Source: Clostridia bacterium
Lineage (GTDB): Bacteria; Bacillota_A; Clostridia; Christensenellales; Aristaeellaceae
Length of the DNA: 12,389 bases
Direction: 5' to 3'
Assembly (NCBI GenBank): GCA_017517815.1
Contig: JAFWYA010000004.1
Span: 1-12,389 of the forward strand
The position numbers were made by a program, and so were the translations under genes. Each line of letters opens with the position of its first letter. Within the stretch, counting starts at the first letter, position 1. The notes under the pieces were generated by a model that was not told the DNA's origin, did not search any database, and worked only from the letters and a program-made list of their open reading frames with translations. Positions 6,875-12,389 of the stretch are shown here, in pieces.

Positions 6875-7837
6875 ATGAACAATACGCTCTACATCGTTGT
6901 TCCCTGCTATAACGAGGAAGAATGCATCAATGTCTGCTCGGCACAGTTGATTAAAAAGCTGGAGCAGCTGCAGGCAAAGGGCCTGTGCTCAGAAGACAGC
7001 CGTGTGCTGTTTGTCAACGACGGCTCGGCCGACCGTACGCGCGACATGCTTATGCAGCTGCATGAACAGGATGAACGCGTAGCTTTTCTGTCGCTGTCCA
7101 CCAACTGTGGGCATCAGAATGCACTGCTGGCGGGCATGCTGTATGCCAAGGACTACGCCGACTGCGTGATTACCATCGACGCTGATCTGCAGCAGGACGT
7201 CAACGCTATGGATATCTTTCTGGAAAAATACGCCGAAGGCATCGACATTGTCTACGGCGTGCGCAGTTCGCGTGATACCGATGGCTTTATGAAAAAGCTG
7301 ACCGCTGGCGCTTTTTACAGCCTGATGCAGTTCTTCGGTGCCGATATCATCCGCAACCACGCCGATTACCGGCTGCTGTCCAAACGCGTACTGATGGCGC
7401 TGGACCAGTATACCGAGGTCAACCTCTTCCTGCGCGGACTGATCCGCACCTGCGGCTTTCGCTCCTGCACGGTGGAGTTTGAAGTGAGCGAACGCTTTGC
7501 GGGTGAATCAAAGTATTCGCCTGCCAAAATGCTCAAGCTGGCAGTGGACGGCATTACGTCGTTTTCGGTGCGCCCGCTGCGCATTATCATGATGCTTGGC
7601 TTCTGCTGCGTGCTGTTCTGCATTGCATGGGCTGTTTACGACCTGGTAGTGTTCCTGCAGGGCAAAACCATTCCCGGATGGACGTCCATCATGCTCAGCC
7701 TCTGGCTCATCGCAGGCATGATCCTGATTTCGCTGGGCTGTGTGGGCGAATATGTGGGTCGTATTTATATGGAGACCAAGCGCCGGCCCCGCTATTTTGT
7801 GGCGGAAAGCCAGCACAAACCCGCTGAAAAGAAATAA
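6875..7837 (+). CDS. GtrB/DPM1-like family 2 glycosyltransferase (undecaprenyl-phosphate sugar synthase)
   Basis: 320 residues, usual for GtrB-like enzymes (about 300-330). The GT-A domain shows PCYNEE (10-15), FVNDGS (46-51), the metal-binding DADLQQ (102-107), NHADYRLLS (161-169; relatives usually have R-D-x-G-x-F/Y-R-L here) and R-x-AGESKY (207-214). Two membrane spans follow (about 237-260 and 270-292), then a basic tail (TKRRPRY). Enzymes of this build move a sugar from UDP- or GDP-sugar to polyprenyl phosphate at the inner face of the membrane. GAGGAG at 6862-6867 is the ribosome binding site. It is co-transcribed with the GT-C gene 15 bases upstream and ends at a hairpin terminator. 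The donor sugar is not determinable; glucose, GlcNAc or mannose are all possible. Confidence 0.88.
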   Translation: MNNTLYIVVPCYNEEECINVCSAQLIKKLEQLQAKGLCSEDSRVLFVNDGSADRTRDMLMQLHEQDERVAFLSLSTNCGHQNALLAGMLYAKDYADCVITIDADLQQDVNAMDIFLEKYAEGIDIVYGVRSSRDTDGFMKKLTAGAFYSLMQFFGADIIRNHADYRLLSKRVLMALDQYTEVNLFLRGLIRTCGFRSCTVEFEVSERFAGESKYSPAKMLKLAVDGITSFSVRPLRIIMMLGFCCVLFCIAWAVYDLVVFLQGKTIPGWTSIMLSLWLIAGMILISLGCVGEYVGRIYMETKRRPRYFVAESQHKPAEKK

Positions 7838-7838
7838 C

Positions 7839-7865
7839 AAAACCGGGACGCGATGTCCCGGTTTT
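7839..7865. terminator. Shared bidirectional terminator between convergent genes
   Basis: An 11-bp perfect stem pairs 7839-7849 with 7855-7865 around a 5-base loop, with CCGGGAC as GC core, A4 on the left and T5 on the right. It fills the 29 bases between the plus-strand glycosyltransferase stop and the minus-strand acetyltransferase stop, so it can end both transcripts. Confidence 0.92.
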
Positions 7866-7866
7866 T

Positions 7867-8328
7867 CTATAGCCTTTTTTGCACAAGGATGGCTTCCTCA
7901 TTCTGACTGACAAGAACAAAACCATTTTTCAAAAACAGATGAACCGCAGGGTTATCCGCAGCAATGGAATCATACAGCACGGTCAGCCCACGTTCTTTTG
8001 CAGCCTGACACAGCAGCTGAAGTGCGTCTGTGCCAAAGCCGCGCCCTCTGTATCTGGCTGATATGATGATGCTGACCATGGGGCGGCCATCCTCCGGACG
8101 ATAGGCGGCTTCACCCACAAATTCACTGGTTTCAGCATGCAGAAGATACCGGTAAAAGCGTTCGCTTTCATCAGCGTGCATCCACTGGTCGTACCATATG
8201 TGCCATCTGTCGTGCGGAAATGGAATGGTCCCGCCCCAGGCATGGTTGTAGGCCATGGTGTCAGGATCGGCGAGCAGTTGTTCCCGGAACCAAAGTTCAT
8301 CCAGACAGGGCTTGTACAGCTGCAGCAT
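7867..8328 (-). CDS. GNAT-family N-acetyltransferase
   Basis: 153 residues, typical for a single GNAT domain. The acetyl-CoA pyrophosphate loop motif is clear: ARYRGRGFGTDAL at 91-103, containing R-G-R-G-F-G (the Q/R-x-x-G-x-G/A signature). It is preceded by a beta strand (VSIII) and followed by a helix. AADNPAVHLFLKNGF (123-137) is the usual A-x-N-x-x-A-x-x-x-Y/F-x-K-x-GF end motif. The N-terminal third (WGGTIPFPHDRWHIWYD) is rich in aromatic residues and likely forms the acceptor site. It would acetylate a small molecule, peptide or protein amine; the substrate is unknown. The start is the ATG at 8326-8328, with GGGAG about 8 bases upstream on the minus strand. It is a lone gene, convergent to the glycosyltransferase operon and divergent from gltX, so probably unrelated to both. 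Confidence 0.9.
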   Translation of the reverse strand: MLQLYKPCLDELWFREQLLADPDTMAYNHAWGGTIPFPHDRWHIWYDQWMHADESERFYRYLLHAETSEFVGEAAYRPEDGRPMVSIIISARYRGRGFGTDALQLLCQAAKERGLTVLYDSIAADNPAVHLFLKNGFVLVSQNEEAILVQKRL

Positions 8329-8363
8329 ATGTATCGCTCCCGGATTGATTTGTTGTTGAACGC

Positions 8364-8392
8364 ATCATATCACAAAGCTCCGACGGTCACAA
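8364..8392 (-). promoter_or_regulatory. Probable promoter of the acetyltransferase gene
   Basis: Read on the minus strand: TTGTGA (8392-8387; four of six match TTGACA), a 17-base spacer, and TATGAT (8369-8364; five of six match TATAAT). It lies about 35 bases before the GNAT start, a sensible leader length. It is back to back with the gltX promoter. Confidence 0.5.
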
Positions 8393-8414
8393 CCATGAAC
8401 ACAGCCAACATACG

Positions 8415-8470
8415 AAAAAAAGACCGGATTTGAAAAAAATATCGACAAACGGCCCAACAAAGGCTATAAT
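8415..8470 (+). promoter_or_regulatory. Sigma-A-type promoter of gltX with A-tracts
   Basis: -35 TCGACA (8442-8447), a 17-base spacer, and a perfect -10 TATAAT (8465-8470). Two A7 tracts at 8415-8421 and 8433-8439, 18 bases apart, resemble an UP element. The same variant -35 is used upstream of 5291. The predicted transcript start is near 8477. Confidence 0.8.
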
Positions 8471-8478
8471 ATTATTTT

Positions 8479-8494
8479 GGGTATATCTATACCC
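8479..8494. promoter_or_regulatory. Perfect 16-base palindrome at the gltX transcription start
   Basis: GGGTATATCTATACCC: seven-base arms (8479-8485 and 8488-8494) around TC. It begins about 8 bases after the -10 box, so it covers the start of the transcript. It could be a repressor operator or a small 5'-end RNA hairpin (GGGTAT/ATACCC with a four-base loop). No T-run follows, so it is not a terminator. Confidence 0.5.
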
Positions 8495-8509
8495 ATTCAT
8501 CGCATTTTT

Positions 8510-8516
8510 AAGGAGG
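8510..8516 (+). promoter_or_regulatory. Ribosome binding site of gltX
   Basis: A perfect AAGGAGG, 6 bases before the ATG at 8523. It fixes the start there, rather than at in-frame codons further upstream that fall before or within the promoter. Confidence 0.93.
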
Positions 8517-8522
8517 CGCCCC

Positions 8523-9980
8523 ATGACCGTTCGCACCCGATTTGCCCCGAGTCCCACGGGCTATCTGCATCTGGGCGGATTGCGCACCGCTCTGTATACT
8601 TATCTTTACGCCAGAAAGAATGGCGGCAAGTTCATCCTGCGCATTGAGGATACCGATCAGGAACGCGAGGTTCCGGGCGCGGTGGAAAAGATCTACAACA
8701 GCATGCGTCTGGCCGGCCTTGAGTATGATGAAGGCCCCGACGTAGGCGGCGATTACGGCCCCTATATCCAGAGCCAGCGCAAGGACACCTATCTGCCCTT
8801 TGCCATGCAGCTGGTGGAGAGCGGCGCTGCTTATCCCTGCTTCTGTTCCAAGGAGGAGCTGGATGAGCGCCGCGCTGCCGCCACTGCCGACGGCGGCCAG
8901 TGGAAGTATGACAAGCACTGCCTGTCCATTCCCAAGGAAGAGGCTTTGCGCCGCATGCAAAGCGGCGAGCCCTTCGTCATCCGTCAGAACATCCCCACCA
9001 CCGGCACTGCCAGCTTTGAGGATGCCCTCTACGGCCACGTCGAAGCGCCCTGCGACACGCTGGATGATAATGTGCTCATCAAGCAGGACGGCCTGCCCAC
9101 CTACAACTTTGCCAACGTCATCGACGACCATCTCATGGGCATCACCCATGTTATGCGCGGCACCGAGTACCTCAGCTCCACGCCCAAGTACAACCTGCTG
9201 TACGAAGCGCTGGGCTGGACTCCGCCCACCTATATCCACATGAGCCCTGTTATGAAGGACTCCACCCGCAAGCTCAGCAAGCGTCATGGCGATCCCGGCT
9301 TTGAGGATCTGCTGGCGCAGGGCTATGTGAAGGACGCCATCATCAACTTCATCGCGCTGCTGGGCTGGTGCCCGGACGTGAAGAAGTACGGCGAAAAGGA
9401 ATTCTTCACCATGGACGAGCTGATCGAAGCCTTTGACCTGAACGGCCTGAGCAAGTCTCCCGCCATCTTCAACACCGAAAAGCTCAACTGGTTCAACCAT
9501 GAGTACATCATGAAGATGGACTTTGAAGACTATCTGGCCATGGCTACCCCGTGGTTTGACAAGGCACTGGCCGGCAAGAACATCGACTACCGTCGTCTGG
9601 CTGAGCTGATGCACACCCGCACCGAGATTTTCGGCAACGTGCCGGAGCAGGTGAAGTTCCTGGCTGAACTGCCCGAGTACGACATCGACATCTACACCCA
9701 CAAGAAGATGAAGACCAACCCCGAGGTATCTCTCAAGGCGCTGCAGCTGGCCCGCCCGGCCATCGCCGCCATCGAGGACTTCACCGAGGACAACGTCAAG
9801 GAAGTGCTGATGAGCCTGGCCGCTGCCAACGAAATGAAGACCGGCCAGATGATGTGGCCCGTGCGCATCGCCATCTCCGGCCTGGCCTCCACCCCCGGCG
9901 GCGCCACCGAGATCGCCTATCTCATCGGCAAGGAAGAGTGCCTGCGCCGCATCGACCTGGGCATTGAAAAGCTCAGCTGA
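8523..9980 (+). CDS. gltX: Glutamyl-tRNA synthetase
   Basis: 485 residues, the normal bacterial length. It attaches glutamate to tRNA-Glu using ATP, in the cytoplasm. Class I signatures are clear: RFAPSPTGYLHLGGLRTA (6-23) holds the HIGH-equivalent HLGG (16-19), followed by GKFILRIEDTD (35-45). The KMSKS-equivalent is KLSKR (250-254). The C-terminal anticodon-binding domain fills the last 180 or so residues and has GQMMWPVRIAISG (441-453). In the zinc-site region C106-x-C108 and C133 are present, but the histidine found in zinc-binding relatives is not at the expected spot, so metal binding is uncertain. Whether it also charges tRNA-Gln cannot be told. It has its own strong promoter and is probably the first gene of a three-gene run ending in leuS. 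Codon use is strongly biased to C/G-ending codons, as in highly expressed genes. Confidence 0.97.
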   Translation: MTVRTRFAPSPTGYLHLGGLRTALYTYLYARKNGGKFILRIEDTDQEREVPGAVEKIYNSMRLAGLEYDEGPDVGGDYGPYIQSQRKDTYLPFAMQLVESGAAYPCFCSKEELDERRAAATADGGQWKYDKHCLSIPKEEALRRMQSGEPFVIRQNIPTTGTASFEDALYGHVEAPCDTLDDNVLIKQDGLPTYNFANVIDDHLMGITHVMRGTEYLSSTPKYNLLYEALGWTPPTYIHMSPVMKDSTRKLSKRHGDPGFEDLLAQGYVKDAIINFIALLGWCPDVKKYGEKEFFTMDELIEAFDLNGLSKSPAIFNTEKLNWFNHEYIMKMDFEDYLAMATPWFDKALAGKNIDYRRLAELMHTRTEIFGNVPEQVKFLAELPEYDIDIYTHKKMKTNPEVSLKALQLARPAIAAIEDFTEDNVKEVLMSLAAANEMKTGQMMWPVRIAISGLASTPGGATEIAYLIGKEECLRRIDLGIEKLS

Positions 9981-9994
9981 GTGAGGATTGACCC

Positions 9995-11635
9995 ATGACC
10001 CGTGTTTTTCGTATGCTGAAGAAGAACTGGCATTGGATCTTTCTGGCGCTGATGATTCTGCTGACGGTGTATATGGATGTATACATGGCGCAGAATGTGC
10101 TGGACAGCGATACCTCTGAGGACGTGTATCATGGCCTGACCATCGCCCGGGAGAACAATCCCTTCAGCAAAGATGTGTATCTGTCCACGGAACTCAGGCT
10201 TCTGGACATTGCAACGGTGTTTGCACTGTTCTTTAAGCTGACGAGCAACTGGACAATCGTGCGGATCTGCGGCACCGTAGTGATGCAGGCGTACTATGTA
10301 TTGTCGTTTTGGTATCTGTGCCGTCAGGCTGGCGTCAGCCGGAAAAGCACCGTGGTGGGCGCAGGACTGCTGCTGTTGCCCTTCAGCACACCGTACGCCA
10401 GACTGGCGCTGTACCATCTGTACTATATCCTGTATTTTGCCAACGCCTTCTGGATCTTTGCGCTGACGCTAAAGGTGCTTCGTTCCAAACGTCTGCCCAT
10501 TGTGTCAGGTTGTATCCTGTGCCTGCTGTGGGCATTCGTCGGCATCAACGGCATCCGCCACATGATGATCATCGGCCTGCCGCTGCTGGCCTTTACGGCG
10601 ATCGAACTGCTGCAGACGCTTGGGCGCTATCGCTGGGAAGGCGGACGGCTGAAGGGTGAAACGCCTTTCCTGCAAACGGATGCTGTCAGGCTCACGGCGG
10701 TGATGGTCGTTTCCTGCATATGCTTTCTGGCGGGTTTCGTTTTTGGATCTGAGATCCTGCAGCCGTACTATGGCGTGACCAATATCAGTTCTGTCTATTT
10801 CAGGCCTGTGTATGGCCCGGACAGGTATACGGATATTTTCAACGGCCTGCTCATTGCCATCGGCGTGCGAAACAGCGATTTGCCGCTGATCGGCCTGCGA
10901 GGTCTTTCGCTGGCGGCGGCGCTTGTAAGCTTCGGCTATGCGACCATCCTGTCGCTGCGCGGTCTGAAGGAAGAAACGGATACCGCCCGCCGCATGCTGC
11001 GCAGCATATATGGCCTGGCACTCATCACCACGACGTTCGTCTTCATTTTTGAGCAGGGCGGCCGCTTCTACGAGCAGTATTATGTGCCGGTACTGTTCCT
11101 GGCGTTCCCGGTGATCGCACAGGAATGGGACTGCCTTAAAAATGCAGCGGTATCTGCGGTGCGCAAACTGCTGATCGTACTGACCTGCCTGTGCCTGCTG
11201 TTTCAGGGTGCATATACCACATGGTTCCTGCGCGTGGATCAGTGGGATATGGATGACTGGAACGGCCTGCCGCTGACGGAAATGAACGTTGCAGACAGCG
11301 TGCAGGACTATGTGACCTTCATGAAGGACAACGGCTATACGCATGGCATGATCGACTACTGGTATGCCAATGTGATGATGGAAGTGGCCGACGGCGAGAT
11401 CACTGTGGCGCCTTTGCTGGTGTATGACAACGCGCAGGGCGAACCGGTGATCACTGTGTACAAATGGGGAACTTCCCGTACGGCATTTGCGCGCAAAAAC
11501 CTGCCGGAAAAGATTGTTGCTTTCATCGATGCAGCTGCAGCCCAGGACTTTGAGCAGGACTACCCGCATGCTGTGAGAGTGTATCAGGACAGCAGCATGA
11601 GCGGTTATGAAATCACCCCTGATGATATCGTGTAA
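9995..11635 (+). CDS. Polytopic membrane protein with DSD motif, GT-C-like, function unknown
   Basis: 546 residues. An N-terminal span (13-32) is followed by an external loop with DSDTSED (37-43) and STELRLLD (64-71), then [13 protein letters not shown] (78-90). Roughly nine more hydrophobic segments run to about residue 410, and a soluble, probably external C-terminal domain covers about 412-546. I recall the DSD ... STELR ... NW-x-x-VR arrangement from many unannotated Clostridia membrane proteins. Acidic residues in the first external loop are a hallmark of GT-C glycosyltransferases, so a lipid-linked sugar transferase is a reasonable guess, not proven. GTGAGG at 9981-9986 is the likely ribosome binding site. 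It starts 14 bases after gltX and ends 28 bases before leuS with no terminator on either side, so it is probably co-transcribed with both. Its codon use is less biased than that of gltX or leuS. Confidence 0.8.
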   Translation: MTRVFRMLKKNWHWIFLALMILLTVYMDVYMAQNVLDSDTSEDVYHGLTIARENNPFSKDVYLSTELRLLDIATVFALFFKLTSNWTIVRICGTVVMQAYYVLSFWYLCRQAGVSRKSTVVGAGLLLLPFSTPYARLALYHLYYILYFANAFWIFALTLKVLRSKRLPIVSGCILCLLWAFVGINGIRHMMIIGLPLLAFTAIELLQTLGRYRWEGGRLKGETPFLQTDAVRLTAVMVVSCICFLAGFVFGSEILQPYYGVTNISSVYFRPVYGPDRYTDIFNGLLIAIGVRNSDLPLIGLRGLSLAAALVSFGYATILSLRGLKEETDTARRMLRSIYGLALITTTFVFIFEQGGRFYEQYYVPVLFLAFPVIAQEWDCLKNAAVSAVRKLLIVLTCLCLLFQGAYTTWFLRVDQWDMDDWNGLPLTEMNVADSVQDYVTFMKDNGYTHGMIDYWYANVMMEVADGEITVAPLLVYDNAQGEPVITVYKWGTSRTAFARKNLPEKIVAFIDAAAAQDFEQDYPHAVRVYQDSSMSGYEITPDDIV

Positions 11636-11663
11636 ACGAAGTTTTGATAAAGGAGAGAGCAGT

Positions 11664-12389
11664 ATGCAGGAACTTCCTGTCTATAATCCTTCGAAAATCG
11701 AGAAAAAGTGGCAGCAATACTGGGAGGAGAATAAGACCTTCGCCACCGACGTGTGGGATTTCTCCAAGCCCAAGTACTATGTGCTGGATATGTTCCCCTA
11801 TCCCTCCGGCGTAGGCCTGCATGCCGGCCATCCCGAGGGCTATACCGCCACCGATATCATGTCCCGCATGAAGCGCATGCAGGGCTATAACGTGCTGCAT
11901 CCCATGGGCTATGACTCCTTCGGTCTGCCTGCGGAGCAGTATGCCGTGGATACCGGCAACCATCCCAATGGCTTTACCCAGAAGAACATTGCCACCTTCT
12001 CCAAGCAGCTGAAGGAGCTGGGCTTTGACTATGACTGGGACAAGGTGATCGCCACCACTGATCCCGAGTTCTACAAGTGGACCCAGTGGATCTTTAAGAA
12101 GCTGTGGGAAGCCGGCTATGCCAAGCGCATTGAAATGCCCGTCAACTGGTGTGAAGCGCTGGGCACGGTGCTTGCCAATGACGAAGTCATTGACGGCAAA
12201 TCCGAGCGCGGCGGCTATCCCGTGGTCAAGAAGATGATGATGCAGTGGGTCATCGACCAGCCCGCCTTTGCCGAGAAGCTGCTGGAAGGTCTGGATGACA
12301 TCGACTGGCCTGAATCCACCAAGGAGATCCAGCGCAACTGGATCGGCAAGTCCACCGGCGTGGAAGTGGACTTCAAGCTGGTGGGCGGC
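11664..12389 (+). CDS. leuS: Leucyl-tRNA synthetase, N-terminal part (cut by window end)
   Basis: 242 codons are visible out of roughly 800-830 usual for the bacterial enzyme. It charges tRNA-Leu with leucine in the cytoplasm. Signatures: [14 protein letters not shown] (7-20), [18 protein letters not shown] (43-60) with the HIGH-equivalent HAGH (53-56), [15 protein letters not shown] (80-94), [15 protein letters not shown] (161-175) and Q-RNWIGKS (223-230), which leads into the editing domain. AAAGGAG at 11649-11655, 8 bases before the ATG, is the ribosome binding site. There is no room for a T-box leader in the 28-base gap, so expression probably depends on read-through from gltX and the membrane-protein gene, or on a promoter inside the latter that I cannot identify. 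Confidence 0.97.
   Translation, partial: MQELPVYNPSKIEKKWQQYWEENKTFATDVWDFSKPKYYVLDMFPYPSGVGLHAGHPEGYTATDIMSRMKRMQGYNVLHPMGYDSFGLPAEQYAVDTGNHPNGFTQKNIATFSKQLKELGFDYDWDKVIATTDPEFYKWTQWIFKKLWEAGYAKRIEMPVNWCEALGTVLANDEVIDGKSERGGYPVVKKMMMQWVIDQPAFAEKLLEGLDDIDWPESTKEIQRNWIGKSTGVEVDFKLVGG

Noticed and set aside
8430..8522. Longer N-terminus for gltX
   Set aside because: That stretch contains the -35, -10, palindrome and AAGGAGG. The family normally starts right at M-x-V-R-T-R-F-A-P-S.
8329..8522. Riboswitch or T-box in the divergent intergenic region
   Set aside because: The 194 bases hold two promoters and a ribosome binding site. No antiterminator structure or T-box consensus is present and no room is left for one.
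8508..9701. 397-codon open frame on the minus strand opposite gltX
   Set aside because: The plus strand is certain gltX with strong motifs. The antisense frame is a by-product of GC-biased third positions and its translation shows no domain-like pattern.
10505..11569. 354-codon open frame on the minus strand inside the membrane-protein gene
   Set aside because: It is rich in His, Arg and Gln, typical of the reverse of a hydrophobic gene. There is no ribosome binding site or recognisable motif.

Overview
The window looks like chromosomal DNA from a gut-type Clostridia/Bacillota bacterium of fairly high GC (C/G-ending codons dominate). The evidence is strong AAGGAGG-type ribosome binding sites, sigma-A-like promoters with A-tracts, a Clostridia-style surface protein with MucBP-like and SH3b repeats, and membrane proteins of kinds common in Clostridia. 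I cannot name the genus. I see no phage, transposase, CRISPR, tRNA or rRNA sequence.

Region 1 (1-5180): the 3' part, 1709 codons, of a giant cell-surface protein. It carries at least 12 complete beta-rich repeats resembling MucBP modules, several at exactly 216 bp period, plus five bacterial SH3-like (SH3b) modules and one C-terminal membrane span. A tail of about 207 residues follows, predicted cytoplasmic, with seven N/S-P-Y motifs. It ends at a strong bidirectional-looking terminator.

Region 2 (5211-7866): a promoter and a two-gene operon. The first gene encodes a polytopic GT-C-like glucosyltransferase of the GtrII type. The second encodes a GtrB-like family 2 glycosyltransferase with two C-terminal membrane spans. 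GtrB-type enzymes load a sugar onto undecaprenyl phosphate and GtrII-type enzymes transfer it to a surface glycan outside the cell, so the pair probably decorates an envelope polymer. No GtrA/GtcA-type flippase gene is visible.

Region 3 (7839-8392): a convergent GNAT-family acetyltransferase on the minus strand. It shares its terminator with region 2 and has its own promoter, back to back with that of gltX.

Region 4 (8415-12389): a plus-strand run of gltX (glutamyl-tRNA synthetase), an unnamed polytopic membrane protein with a DSD motif (GT-C-like), and the start of leuS (leucyl-tRNA synthetase, cut by the window edge). Gaps are 14 and 28 bases with no terminator, so the three are probably co-transcribed. 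The gltX promoter uses the same variant -35 (TCGACA) as the glycosyltransferase operon. A perfect 16-base palindrome sits at the predicted transcription start.

The most unusual items are the NPY-repeat tail on a surface adhesin-like protein with no LPXTG anchor, and a GT-C-like membrane protein between two aminoacyl-tRNA synthetase genes.
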